Part shown: piece by piece, positions 45,080 through 56,200 of the stretch
Position numbering within the stretch: the stretch's first letter is position 1
Layout of the letters: every line of letters starts with the position of its first letter
NCBI GenBank assembly: GCA_905147135.1
Contig: LR990060.1
Span: 8,572,001 to 8,636,000, forward strand
Source: Blastobasis lacticolella
Lineage: Eukaryota > Arthropoda > Insecta > Lepidoptera > Blastobasidae
DNA length: 64,000 nt
Direction of reading: 5' to 3'
Position numbers and translations under genes: made by a program
Notes under the pieces: generated by a model
What the model was told of the DNA's origin: nothing
Database searches by the model: none
What the model saw: the letters and a program-made list of their open reading frames with translations, nothing else

Positions 45080-45190
45080 CTACCTTCGGATAGCGGTAGC
45101 GAAGATCGGGCAAAGTGGAGAAAGCAAAGCAGGAAAGCGGACCCTGGCAGTAACCGGGATTGACCGCTCAGATGATGATGAAGATGACTT
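45080..45190 (+). mobile_element. RTE-like LINE tail
   Basis: GCAAAGTGGAGAAAGCAAAG followed by AAGCGGACCCTGGCAGTAAC matches the AKWRR...RKADPG end encoded at 35210-35250 and on the minus strand at 51066-51242. A GATGATGATGAAGATGA tail follows. Confidence 0.6.
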
Positions 45191-45616
45191 AGTCCGCTAC
45201 CTTAACTACCCAAAGGGGATTTTGACCCTCGATAGAAGATCCCAACACTTGCTTTTATCTTGCGCAGGTTCTCATCAATCGATAGTAGCGAGGATCGGAA
45301 GATTGACGTGCATATTGTTTTGATTGAGTAAGTTTAATTGAATTGGATTTATACCTAGGACGACGCACAGGGAGTCACCTAAAAGGCTATCCTCAATAGT
45401 GGGCATGCGGCAGTTGAGATGATTATGTATTTAAAGGTTAAGGAAACAAATCAGTGGCGATACCTCTAAGTTAACGAGATAATGAACAAAACAATTAAAT
45501 TATTTTGTCAATATAAAATAAAGTTCGCTAAACAAACATACCATTTGTAGTAAATTATTAAGTAACTCGTATTTAAATTAACCGCAAACGGCGCACCGCG
45601 CACAATCTTTTCGCAT

Positions 45617-45865
45617 ATGCATTTGGCGACTGCGGCCAGTGCAATCAAAATCTTGTTTTTATTGCCTATTATTTTAATTACACGGACTGTACCTACCACC
45701 ACCGCAACCTCACACCAACCCAAGACAAACCACCAAGAATCGCCACTGAACCAAATTCTAAACAAACTTCTCTACCCTGGCCAAGCCATACAAACTGAAG
45801 ACAGATCGCTTCAAGAGCGCGCTTCCCAGATAAACATCGTCCAGAACTTGCAGTTGGTTGAATAA
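45617..45865 (+). CDS. hypothetical small secreted protein, tentative
   Basis: 82 codons from an ATG at 45617 to TAA. The N-terminus MHLATAASAIK is followed by a hydrophobic core ILFLLPIILI and a Thr/Pro-rich stretch (TVPTTTATS), resembling a signal peptide. The remainder is hydrophilic and Gln/Asn-rich. Third positions are C-rich (ACC, AAC, CAA, GCC, CTC), unlike the AT-rich surroundings. A TATA-like ATAAAATAAAG lies about 105 bases upstream. I recognise no family and see no polyadenylation signal nearby. An 85-codon frame on the other strand overlaps it. It could be an exon of a larger gene, a retroelement remnant, or chance. Confidence 0.35.
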   Translation: MHLATAASAIKILFLLPIILITRTVPTTTATSHQPKTNHQESPLNQILNKLLYPGQAIQTEDRSLQERASQINIVQNLQLVE

Positions 45866-47404
45866 TTGAAGGACAAAGAGATAGAACAAACTAGGAAACA
45901 CTAACTCGAGCTCGTTGCCCGAGTCAACTGTGACTGCGGTCGCGACTCCCTTGGCTCTGAAAAACTTGAGATAGTGACGCGGGTTTCATTCACTTTGGCT
46001 TCGGTCTCTGTTTAGAGACTGGAACAGGTGAAGTAAACTGTCCACAGGTGGACAAACTGATGTTTTTGACGTTTTTCTACATACGATTATTATCATGAAG
46101 CAGTCCATATTAATTTGACGTATCCTAAGACTATCGTAGGCCTAAGAGATTGAGTGGACATGATGTACTGGCACTTAAAATCCGGATTGATTACACGGCG
46201 CGGGCTGTGTGAATGGTTAAAAAATGAGGTAGAGTAGCAAGTTCGAATATTTATGGTACCTATAGGGTCCCGCGGGATAGTTGAATATTTACATAACAGG
46301 CGCAGGTGAAAACTGCGGGGCAATGCTACGGGAACTGAGCTAAATACGAGGGTGTCATCACTGATTTAGCGGCTTTGTACGACAGCCATAGTGGAATGGG
46401 TTGCGCTCTGTCGGTCAACACACGGCTATGGCCACACGGTTATTGCAACGCGGCCTACATCAACATGAAACATCTTTCTATTTACTGAAAAGTGACAAGA
46501 GTAAATATGGTTTTGGTATCAATTACACACATTAAACACATCTCTTCTTAAACTCGCTAAACAAGATACATTGCTGTTTGCCAACTATTGGACTCCTAGA
46601 TTAAGTGATCATTTTCTTTTCACCAAGTTTCAAAGCAAAACTGTAAGAATGCAGTGAAGTATCAACAATTTTCAATGTAAACACGCATTCAGACAACACT
46701 AATTCATATCAGAAGTGCAGAAGTTGAACTTTAAACAATTTACTGTCCGGCTACGTGCTTCGCTCTAACTGTTTAACTGTATAGGTTTTATGAAGGTTGG
46801 CTATTCTTTTATATCTTTTTGAGCTTACTCCTTCCTATTTATTCTATAACCCGAAGACTGTGAGGGCGATATGGGTTATCCGACGTCACCGAGTACAAAA
46901 CAATTCGAGAACAAAAAAATCTTAGTAAAAAACCGTTTGTTTTTCCGAGAGCCGATTAAAAAGAATATATAGTTCAAATAATGTGATTCGTTCACGATGC
47001 TCAAAAATAAATCAAAACGAGACCGTTAGATGAATAAAAATGTTGCGCATTTTGCGCTTTCTTTTTAAAAAGGTACTAAAACCAAGTCTCTACATTTCTT
47101 TTCACGAAATACCTTTCCGAGTAACTTCGGTTATACTTGAGAATTCTATCTAAGCAGCGCCATCTAGTGAGGCACGGCGTACTACAATTTTTACTTTTAA
47201 AAGTGGTTGTCTGAAAATCCTCCATTAGCCTTATCAGTTAAAATTAAGGGCGCTTACGCACTGAGTCCGATCCGAGATCTATTGTCCGTCCAGTTTAAAT
47301 TAGCCTTGGAATCTAACTTGGCACGAAATACTTTGTCTGAAATCTGAGGGCTTATTTTGCTAAATCGCCGTGTTCCTGAATCGATCGCAGACAGCATTTT
47401 TTGT
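45866..47404. other. no gene; S3 head piece at about 46372-46440
   Basis: GCGGCTTTGTACGACAGCCA followed by GGAATGGGTTGCGCTCTGTC and CAACACACGGC is the minus-strand head of S3. The remainder has no recognised feature. Confidence 0.4.
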
Positions 47405-47515
47405 ATCATCATCACAGCTGTAATAGTCCACTGCAGGACTTAGGGCCTCTCCCATCGAAAGGGGAGGTTATTGCCATAATCTCCATGCTTGGCAGGCGGA
47501 TTGGCCACCGCCATT
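47405..47515 (-). mobile_element. S3 3' part
   Basis: The CATCATCACAGC tail, AGTCCACTGCAGGACTTAGG, GGAGGTTATTGCCATAATCT and GCTTGGCAGGCGGATTGG match S3 at 59790. The copy then stops. Confidence 0.65.
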
Positions 47516-47779
47516 GTATATCAGTAATACTAGGAGCATCATTTGTATCGTAGAAACGATCGATAACTCAAATGATGCTTTGGTATAATAATAAGTTTAA
47601 AACCCGATTTACACATAATAAGTTGTTAAGTGCTTAACTGAATATTAACTTTATATAAAGCCACCTAGGGCAGGTTTTACCAAATAAACTTAAATCCTCC
47701 CTAAACGTATTTAACTAAATACGTATAAAGTAATATTTAGTTAACTACTTGACAACTTAATACGTGTAAATCGGGCATT
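47516..47779. other. no feature recognised
   Basis: AT-rich. ACTAAATACGTATAAAG and nearby TTAGTTAACTACTTG form loose inverted patterns. No gene signal. Confidence 0.3.
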
Positions 47780-48045
47780 AGTGTGTTACAACAGCCAGTG
47801 CGAGTCAGGCGGACCCTGGGCCCTCACGCAGCGGGACAACCGGGACATAACGCCAAGATGATGATGATGATGAACAGCCAGTGCGAGTCAAGTGCCTCGC
47901 GGGGATTGTCCAGGCGCGCGAGGGGTGCACTTGCTGCTTGTAAGGCAGTTGGACTGTTGTGGGCTGTGATGATGATGATGATAATGAATGGCGGCGGCGA
48001 CCATTTTCCATTAGGTGGCCCGCTTGCCTGATTGCTTACATAAAA
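47780..48045 (+). mobile_element. mosaic of three retroelement 3' ends
   Basis: Three pieces follow each other. The first is an S1 end (GGCGGACCCTGGGCCCTCAC to ACGCCAAGATGATGATGATG). The second is a retroposon end (GTAAGGCAGTTGGACTGTTG, GGGCTGTGATGATGATGATG). The third is a LINE-A end (GACCATTTTCCATTAGGTGG, CCCGCTTGCCTGATTGC) with a short A run. ACAGCCAGTGCGAGTCA occurs at both 47790 and 47875, flanking the S1 piece like a target duplication. Confidence 0.65.
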
Positions 48046-49030
48046 AATTCTTCATTGAAAGTTTATTATCAAACCAAAATTAGTTAAATATATGCAAAGG
48101 TCTTATAAGACAAATTTCCGCCACAGCGAAAATACAATATCACAATGCCTATATGAAAACTGGCTGTATACGCCAGGCCTTGCTTAGACCGAAAACTTTG
48201 GCAGTTGTAAAATTTCGTAACCCTCATCCATAATGAATTGGAACCGGCACAGCACCGGGGGGGCTTTGACTGATGAATTAGTAATAAACGGAGATTCGTT
48301 GTTAATATTTCAACTTAGCGGGTGGACCTTCTCAATGAGGTACGCATTTATATTACTTTGCCGTTTTGGGTAAAGGGATAAGCTTTGGAAGGTTCCCGGC
48401 TAATTTTGGAGGAGGCGTTCGTGAGCTATATTTTTGCGCATTTAAGATAAATTTTATAAGCCTTTTTTATCTTGAACTGTTCGTAAGTAAGTTGTCCGTC
48501 AAAGCAAACCATTTTTCGCGCCGGAAGCGACCTGTACGCGTTTTGTTAGTGTAGACGTATGAAGCGGACCTCAACTCTACCGAACCCACAGATACAGTAC
48601 TACACTACTCTCAGAGCCCTACTACTACTTCAATGCTTTGGACTTTGCCCGGATTTGGAGAAGTCGTGTCCGGATACTTATGTAATACGTAAATAATCCA
48701 TCAGATGTCCGAAACTGGTTAAACAATTTCGCGTGCCCGAACAACCTTTAGCGGTATATACCTATGGGAAAGACAAGCCACCAACATTGGCAATGGAAGA
48801 TATTCAGATGAAGAAACACTTTTCCATCTCATTTACGCGCTGGCCGAATTGCTCTAAACAGGAGATTGGAGTTCTTGAATGATATTTTACGTGTCGTAAC
48901 AGAAACATTCTGTTAGTGCGATGTAGCTTTGACAACTGTCTATTGCCGTAGTGTATATTAAGCTAGCTTGTAGAGATTGAGATCAAACCTAATGTTACAG
49001 GCTACAGACCTTATACATAATTATAATACA
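48046..49030. other. no feature recognised
   Basis: The 62-codon frame 48366-48554 has no motif. Nothing else stands out. Confidence 0.4.
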
Positions 49031-49245
49031 CTAGTGACCCGGCGCGACTTCGTTCGTGTACACCTAGTTTGCCCCTATCTACCCTCTTTTTCTTGCTTTT
49101 ACACCTTCCTCTTGAATCACTCTATCCATTGTTAAAACCGCTTTAAAATCCATCGCGTAGTTTAAAAGATCTAAGCGTACATAGGTACATACATTCAAAC
49201 AGACGGCGAAAAGCGACTTTGTTTAATACTATGTATACAAGACAA
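49031..49245 (+). mobile_element. family H repeat, best copy
   Basis: CTAGTGACCCGGCGCGACTT at the start, CTTTAAAATCCATCGCGTAG inside, then AGATCTAAGCGTACATAGGT and AATACTATGTATAC at the end, parallel to 118-345. Confidence 0.65.
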
Positions 49246-49904
49246 TGTGTTGATGAAGACTATGCGTTGGTTACATCTTTCTTAATTTAATTTTTCTTAA
49301 CACTCTCTTTCCCATCGTCTCTACTCAAGGTACGCAGTAATCTCTCAGCCGCCAGCGAAAATGTGTAAGTAACAAAATGCAGAAACTAAATTAAATACGA
49401 GAAGGCTTCCTCGAAAATCCACTGGAAGGCATGTTAACCCGCAAATAAAGTTATTTCAAGTTGCGAAGTTAAAAGTACCCGCGCTGGCGCCTTCGCAAAA
49501 TATGCAAAGTACCGCCATAGGGTTATGAAACGAAACGGAATTAATTAAAAGTAACATGAAAAATACTCCGTGGATTTGACGTGGAGATGTTGTTGCGTTC
49601 TCGTGATTAGGGGAAACGCTGTCTTGAAATTGGTAGTACTGCGCAGCTAGTTCGAAGATTTTGTCCGTATTGTGGGTATAGCATCAACCCCTTCGACTTT
49701 TTAGGCGACTGCGCGACACAAAAGATGGTAATGTGGGAGATACATTTAAAATTTCTTTATATCTTTTATTAATATGAAAATGGTTCCCCGCCTGCTTTCA
49801 AGTTTAAATTAAACTAAACTTTACGTATTTTTTTACACCATTCAGCTTGTTTCTAACTTTTAAGTTTTTTATAGCAATTGGGGTTTTTAGTTTTTGTACT
49901 ACTT
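49246..49904. other. no feature recognised
   Basis: A T-rich tract precedes the LINE-E scrap at 49905. No gene signal in between. Confidence 0.35.
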
Positions 49905-50055
49905 TTTTTTTTAATATTCTAGACACACATTTGACCGCCATCTCACTTGTTGAGAAGCGACGATTAGCCGAAGGTGAAGCATGCTTGTCTCGAAATAGCC
50001 TCTCTCAATATAGTTTCGAAATAGTCACTCTGGCCTTGAAGAACTTCAGGTTATA
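49905..50055 (-). mobile_element. LINE-E 3' fragment
   Basis: A T run, then CACATTTGACCGCCATCTCA, GAAGCGACGATTAGCCGAAG and GAAGCATGCTTGTCTCGAAA, related to 9380 and 37081. CCTTGAAGAACTTCAGGTTA at the right end resembles the corresponding position in LINE-B. Confidence 0.45.
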
Positions 50056-50443
50056 CTGACTTACGGCTGTCGTAGCAGACTAAACCCATTTATCTTCAGT
50101 GAGCTGATTTATTTATCACCTTGACTCACAGAACTGAATGTAGACCTGGACCTGGTCCTGATTCTGTTCATTAATCAGATCCTGAATCCTTTTATGAATT
50201 ACGTGAATGTAAAATTGAAATAACGATTCTGGAACCGTACGTAATTTCATAGATCCTGACTAAAATACCATTTGGTATGGAAAGCGACTAAGACTCTACG
50301 AGCTTGTGGATAAAAACTTTAAAGAAAGTTCCCGCATAGTAAAAAGAAAGGATGGAGAGAAAAAAGCGGATGGAAATAAAGATACTAAGTAAATGAAAAA
50401 GGTAATAAAAATTTCGAAGAATGGAACGCCAGCTTGATACTTT

Positions 50444-50790
50444 GGCGACCTTAGTGGTTCAGTGGTTAACGTGCCGGTCTACCACGCAGAGGTCCCGGCA
50501 TCGATTCCCGGCCGAGCAGAAATTGAAATGATGAATTTTAATTTCTGCTACGGGTCTGGGTGTTATATATACGAGTATAATAAGTAAATAAGTACTTTAT
50601 CAGTAGTCTAGCACCCATAACAAAAGCTTTGAAGCTAGATGGCGCTGTGTGAATTAGCCAAGCAATTTTATTTATTTATTTATTTAATGTAGTTTATCAG
50701 CTGTCTTGTACCCATAACACAAGCTCTACTTACTTTGGGGCTAGATGGCGCTGTGTGAATTGCCACGCATATTTACTTATTTATTTATTC
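50444..50790 (+). mobile_element. S2 SINE followed by a second S2 3' end
   Basis: A complete S2 runs from GGCGACCTTAGTGGTTCAGT (A-box region), with B box CATCGATTCCCGG, through TCTAGCACCCATAACA to a TTTA tail at about 50689. A second 3' block (TAGTTTATCAGCTGTCTTGT to ATTTACTTATTTATTTATTC) follows head-to-tail at 50690-50790. Confidence 0.75.
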
Positions 50791-51065
50791 CCTAATCAGC
50801 TATAAATCTCCAACCGTGTACTCTGATATAATACAAATGTTATAACTTCGTAAGCCGCAACATTGAAATGCAAATTAAATATTATGTGCAACCGGCATGC
50901 CTTTGTGCTAGAATGAAATACAGCCGTTCTTGGAATTACGGCGTACTGTTCGGAATAGGTGAATGGTTCACCGTAAACTCGTGTACGATACTAATATTGG
51001 TAGGTTGATATTCTATCGGGTATTGTTGCAACTTTATAAAATGCGGATACTGAATCAATGAATAT

Positions 51066-51242
51066 CATCAATATCGTCCTAGCGCTTATCCCGGCCTCTG
51101 CCAGGGTCCGCTTTCCTACCCATTCTTCTCCACTTCGCCCGGTCTTCGGCATCCTCGCGTCGTAAGCCGTTGGTTCTCGCATCCGATTCAGCGATGTCAA
51201 TCCATCGCTTCTTGGGTCGCCCACGGGATCCGGGACGGGGCC
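51066..51242 (-). mobile_element. RTE-like LINE 3' end with 17-bp target duplication
   Basis: The minus strand reads RGRPKKRWIDIAESDART, then NGLRREDAEDRAKWRRMG and RKADPGRGRDKR, with a TAG at 51079-51081 and a GATAT-type tail. ACTGAATCAATGAATAT flanks it perfectly at 51049-51065 and 51243-51259. A 5'-truncated, intact-frame end with a perfect duplication means a young insertion made by target-primed reverse transcription. Same family as 34984-35270. Confidence 0.85.
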
Positions 51243-51559
51243 ACTGAATCAATGAATATGTATGTTAATATTAATGCAAGTGTTCAGAAGATGTCATTCA
51301 AAAAGTACGAAAAATGTAGAAAGTTCCTGACTATAAACTGAAAACGCTTCATCCTGATTTTTTTGTATTATCGCAGCAACGCTATACAAGCAAGATTTCA
51401 ATTAAAAGCATAGAAAAGCTAGATTTTCAGGTTTCAAGCTCAACCCTAGTGATTTTTGTATTGTACGACGTATAAGTAGCAAGCGTCCTAATAAAAAAAT
51501 TCAGAACAGTGATGAGCACTGTCGAAATTGCTACCATAACTTTGTTTTTTAAATTCTAC

Positions 51560-51745
51560 GCAGTTACAAAGAAGCAGACAGCCCACCTGATGGTAAGCGG
51601 TATCTGTCGCCCATAATATCTACAATTCATGCATTTATTCAGGCATCAAAAATGCGGAACCGCAGGTGCGATGTCACTATGAGGACTAAGATGAAATTGC
51701 GCTGGCTACCTTATCCGTCAAGCGTGAACATATTTCCACTGCTGT
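51560..51745 (-). mobile_element. R4 3' half
   Basis: Starts CAGACAGCCCACCTGATGGT and follows the complement of R4 through CGCCCATAATATCTACAATT and CCGCAGGTGCGATGTCACTA to GGCTACCTTATCCGTCAA. Confidence 0.65.
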
Positions 51746-52606
51746 TTTGCGACTCTGGAACCTATTTCCGGTGACATTAGTCCTCCTACAGATATCCTCC
51801 TTTGGGTAATGTTTTAGTCTTCGGATAGTTCGGCGCGGTCAAATCACACATAAGCTAGTAGGCCACACGTAATTCGTCCTTAGTTTCGTTGAGAGTGATG
51901 AACTGCTTCACTAATCGCACGGCCAACTGAGGTCAAATTCGTGTAATTTACCGAAAGGCATCCCACTAAATCCTTTCCATGAAATATATTGTAATGAAAC
52001 GCAAAATGGCTGGTACGAGACTGACTTTTTATTAATATAAATATACCCGCAAATACATCATAGTATTACTAAATACAATAAAGCCAACGGCTCTGACCCG
52101 CCCCAACGCTTCAAATTTCCACTTAATTATTCTAATCTTGACCGGGTGTAGCGCAAATTAAAATGACTGCGGAAAAAATTCCTGTCTCCCGAAGTAAAAG
52201 GCTATGAATATTTTAATGCCATCATATTTATCTGTCTGAGAATTTAATTTGGAGCGATAAGGGCGGCGGCCGACTACTAATTTCAACCCATTTGCATGCC
52301 CCCAGTTTTAATGTTCGCGGTATTTTTGGTATTTTTTGCGGAAGGGTACGCAGTGCATTGAGAGTTGGGTTCATTAAATTGATCTTAGTGTACTTCGACC
52401 TCATCGTAGCATGCACGGAGCAAAAAAAAGAAATCTTTTAGTCTTAGGTAGCAAACTTTCCAATATTTTTGGTAGTATGTCTCGTTTAGTCCTACCACAG
52501 CGTGATATAGGTACACCTACTTTTGCTTTGAAGTAAAGTAAAAACTAGCGGCGCGCCACTTTGGCAACTAGGGCCTCCATACATACATATACATACTCGT
52601 ACATAA
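51746..52606. other. no feature recognised
   Basis: A slightly GC-richer patch at 52245-52420 gives a 62-codon minus frame with no motif. Confidence 0.35.
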
Positions 52607-52735
52607 CGGTACGGCTTACGTAGGCAGGACCACATTCCACTTGCTACAGTTCTGACAAACCTTTCTCGCTTCTTCCACATTCATCAATGGTTTCATAAAT
52701 GCTCGTCTGTTTAGGGTACTCTTGACGTAACCATT
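52607..52735 (+). mobile_element. family F repeat fragment
   Basis: ACGTAGGCAGGACCACATTC, CACTTGCTACAGTTCTGACA and TCTCGCTTCTTCCACATTCA align with 21790-21930. Confidence 0.5.
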
Positions 52736-53540
52736 TTTGCCATGCAATTTTGTGCTTTATTTGCCATAGACCAGAAAATGATCACCAACATTTTTGCATG
52801 TGCGCTAAATGTGCAAAAAACAACCTGCAATTCCGCATTTTCGTAACTCATGACGAATCGGATCCTAGGTGTAATGGACAACAGTTCCCGCTCTCCGATA
52901 GTATCAGACACTGCTCGTTTGTCACTATTTATACTGATATAAAATATGGCTGCCAATATTACAAATATAACAGCAATAGTGCCACCACGAAAAGCCAATA
53001 AAAAGCTGACAACAGACCATATATCATCACGCACGGGTCGTTTCTTTTCAACCCGAATGACATTAAACACCTGAATATTCCATACACTTGCGTACAATAG
53101 GTCATTGTGTGCACCGATAGGGCTAGTTCAAAAGCTACTTTGTTGGCAAATGATAAATTGTCACGGAATGAGACGCCATTTCCGTATTGGAGACGGCTTA
53201 TAGCTCGAGTCTTTTATGCTAGGAGATCGATTTATGGGGGCTATGCTTAAGTAATGGAATTAAAACGAATACAGAGTGTTATAAATATAATAGAATCCAT
53301 TTATTTACACACAACAACACCACAAACACATAACATGATGGCTAAAAAACGATTTGAATCACTGACCTCCAACAAAACAGGTATTATTTGAGGTCAACGT
53401 CTCGAATCCAATCCGTGAAAGAAATTTAAAAAAGTAAATAGCAAAAACATTACATAAAATTGCACAAACAAAACCATTTAAAAACAAACAATATGAAATG
53501 ATGAAACAACAACATAGACAAACGTACATGAATAGAAGAA
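52736..53540. other. unrecognised region with a 128-codon minus frame
   Basis: The minus frame 52711-53097 includes a single hydrophobic span (TIAVIFVILAAIFYISIN) that could cross a membrane, with a hydrophilic continuation. No homologous family comes to mind, it overlaps the family F repeat at its end, and there is no promoter or polyadenylation context. I would not call it a gene without transcript evidence. Confidence 0.25.
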
Positions 53541-54235
53541 AAATGAAGAACAGAGCCGTTGCATGTAGTATGGTGTGTCTTTACACAGCTGGGTAGTCAC
53601 TCAGCTTCATGCCCTGTCGGAGACTAGGGCGCAGGTTTTCAGTGAGATATGCTGAGAGATTCCACAATACACTCCGCTGAGGAATATAATTACCAACATG
53701 ACGTTTTCCATAGAGAGTAGACCATATATAGATTTCTTCCAGAAAAGGGTGATCAAGTTTTCATGGGTATACCCCTTGTATACCCCTGTTACTAAACGTC
53801 CTTAAGCTGCTGTTCAAGCCCATTACAATGTATGTAGAATGCTTTAAATATTACAAGTGTTTTTAGTTTATGTTTCGGTCACTAGATGTCGCTAACGGTA
53901 TTTTACATCGCGGTAGCGACCCCGCCTAACCATATTTATAAGATTCTTGACTGATTTGTATTAAACCTCTCCGTGTTTAAGGTGTTATGTTTTTTATTTC
54001 GACACCGTGGGATTTGGGCCCTTGTTACTTGAAAAGCTGCTGTAAATGCTTACTAGCCGGCGGACCATTGGCTTCTTCTATGCCGCCTTAGTGGTATACT
54101 ATACTGAACTTATGCTAACTATCGATAGCAAGGCTGATATTTACATACATTGAAGTATGGGCAGTACAAATGTCAGCGGCACGAAACTTACAGAAAAATT
54201 ACTGGAATCCCCCGACAAAGTTTACAACTCAAATG
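53541..54235. other. possible solo LTR-like tract, unproven
   Basis: A segment from TGTTCAAGCCC (near 53811) to TTTATTTCGACA (near 54004) starts TGT and ends ACA. It is followed by GTGGGATTTGGGCCC, which resembles the complement of a tRNA T-arm and could be a primer site or a decayed SINE head. No second LTR, no gag or pol frame. Confidence 0.2.
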
Positions 54236-54239
54236 ATTT

Positions 54240-54365
54240 TCATGAAACAAAGCTAAGAGCCATTTCAATTAAACTGGCTATCGGGTAGAGAAAACCGCAT
54301 CCAAATCGGTTCATCTGTTCGGGCGCTACGATGCCACATAAGCACACCTCACACAGATTCATACA
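54240..54365 (+). mobile_element. family G repeat fragment
   Basis: AAACAAAGCTAAGAGCCATT, AGAGAAAACCGCATCCAAAT and CGGTTCATCTGTTCGGGCGC follow the order seen at 21620-21750. Confidence 0.45.
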
Positions 54366-54484
54366 CACACAGATACAAACATCAAACTTGTAGCACTCCA
54401 ATTTTTGTCGTAGGTTAAAATCTGACGATATTCGTGGGCGACGTAAAAATAAATTCCTTTACTATAATAAATTTTTCTTATCTA

Positions 54485-54631
54485 AACACAGGATCTCCCA
54501 CACCGTCTAGACAGGGCAAGGATCTACGCAAAATGTCTGGCTGTGAATCGAAGCGCAAAACTGAGGACCGATTTTAGCGAGCTATGTCCAGCAGTGGACT
54601 GCGATAGGGTGATGATGATGATGATGATGAT
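54485..54631 (+). mobile_element. LINE tail ending in a GAT microsatellite
   Basis: GCTATGTCCAGCAGTGGACT followed by GCGATAGGGTGATGATGATG is a typical insect non-LTR 3' end. The GAT run at about 54608-54631 is its tail. The short upstream part is too decayed to assign to a clade. Confidence 0.6.
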
Positions 54632-54640
54632 GTATCATTC

Positions 54641-54826
54641 TATGCTACTAATATTATAAATGTGAAAGTTAGTAACAATGGACGTTTAGATGGAAAACTA
54701 CTGATCGGATTTCAATGAAATTTGGTTGTAATTAATTTCGATGCAAATCAATGTGGTTATCACGGAAACGGGTCCGGAATGTAAAAACAAAATTTAACGC
54801 GGACAAAGTCAAAGGCAACAGCTAGT
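54641..54826 (-). mobile_element. family H-related repeat, reversed
   Basis: On the minus strand it begins CTAGCTGTTGCCTTTGACTT, continues GTCCGCG, contains AAATCCGATCAGTAGTTTTC and ends with an ATTTATAATATTAGTAG terminus. It sits immediately after the LINE tail. Confidence 0.55.
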
Positions 54827-55662
54827 TTTTATTATACGATCGACAGCTGTACCTACAACCACTAGCGCACTTTCGTATTTATTGTCCGACTACACAAGAA
54901 CGTTTTCTTTTCCTTCTAGTAACAAAAAATACTTTTTAAGGTTATTTTCTGGCTACAAAATCTAACTGAGGTCACGCCTCTATTTGGACCTCGGTTGGTT
55001 TGATAATTTTTCTATCTGTTTCATTATACTTGTATCTAAAAACATCAGTTTTCGTTTTTTATGCTTATATTAAGAATATTTAAATATTTTAGAATATAAT
55101 TACAAACGATAGTTGTAGTAGGCGCTGAAGTTTGCATTTAGAACTTAGCAAAATATTTTAGGAGTTCACAATCATTAGATCTTCAATTCTACATAAGAAG
55201 AAAGAAAGTATATTTATTCGACGACACAATATAACAAAAACGTTGTTAAAAAAGACATCATAATTATTACTTAATACCTACATGTTTCCATTTGATACAA
55301 AATGTTAGTCTAGATCTAGTCAGATGCACACTAAATCTGTTTGCCGACTTTACATACCTGGATTTAAGACGTAAACCTAAAAATAGGTACTTAATGCTTA
55401 GGTGTGTATTTTCTACTAAAAGAGTCTCAAGTTAAAAATCGATGTATTTATTTTAAACAGAAACAATACAATATGCATGAAACTGGAAACTATAACCGTA
55501 TGTCTATCGTCAAGAAGTCGATAAGACTTTGGGCTTTGAATTATTGCTCTTTCCTTTAGCGCGGCGCCATGGGATAAGGAATAGCCACCTCGTACTATTG
55601 GAGAGACGACTAGTCGACCATCTATATTTGTCCAATGGGGGTTGATGTATTTTTTCCCACAA
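54827..55662. other. no feature recognised
   Basis: AT-rich DNA without an open frame above 60 codons and without repeats that I recognise. Confidence 0.4.
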
Positions 55663-55871
55663 GGGGGTCTAAAAAGGTCACATTAGCGTTCCATATTATG
55701 ACTCATATTATTTTGTCCCAAACTTATTTGCAGCGTCGCTTTTATTAAAATTGACATAACAACTCAAAATGGCGTTACATAGTTCCAGTTTTGGCCACCG
55801 ATTCAAATAAGTTTCTATCACTGTAATGTGAATCATAATATGATACGCTAATGTGGCCTTTTTAGACCCCC
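55663..55871. mobile_element. 209-bp MITE with about 43-bp inverted ends
   Basis: GGGGGTCTAAAAAGGTCACA at the left pairs with the complement of TGTGGCCTTTTTAGACCCCC at the right. Pairing continues through ATTAGCGTTCCATATTATGA. The interior shares a conserved block with the element at 63426-63523. Flanking bases show no clear duplication. Confidence 0.75.
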
Positions 55872-55944
55872 AGATGGCAACACATTTGGTGTCAAAATAA
55901 CACCGTTTCATTGGTGAAAATAATGTGTAAAGAATGCTAGTTTC

Positions 55945-56200
55945 ATCATCATCATATCAGCCAGAAGACGCCCACCGCTGGGCATAGACCTCCCCCAGAG
56001 ATGTCCACAAAGGCCGATCCTGTGCTTTCCGCATCCAGCTGATCCTTACCAGGTCGTCGGTCCACCTTGTGGGAGGCCTACCCACGCTGCGTCTTCCGGT
56101 ACGTGGTCGCCACTCGAGAACTATACTGCCCCATCGGCCATCTGTTCTTCGAGGTATATGCCCTGCCCATTGCCACTTCAGTCTGGAAATCTTGCGAGTT
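55945..56200 (-). pseudogene. LINE-D non-LTR ORF2 carboxyl end, frame intact
   Basis: From about 56199 down to a TGA at 55957-55959 the minus strand is open. It reads RKISRLKWQWAGHIPRRTDG, then SIVLEWRPRTGRRSVGRPP, then RWTDDLVRISW and LWTSLGEVYAQRWASSG. WAGH-x-x-R-x-x-D-x-RW and RSVGRPPxRW are the standard end of a large class of insect non-LTR reverse transcriptases. The CATCATCATAT run beyond the stop is the GAT-type tail. Everything upstream is truncated away. Confidence 0.8.

Noticed and set aside
52711..53097. 128-codon minus frame with a membrane-span-like segment
   Set aside because: A single hydrophobic run is common in T-rich DNA. The frame overlaps a dispersed repeat and has no supporting context.
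53811..54004. Solo LTR
   Set aside because: It starts TGT and ends ACA, but there is no partner LTR, no flanking duplication and no convincing primer site. Kept only as a low-confidence remark.
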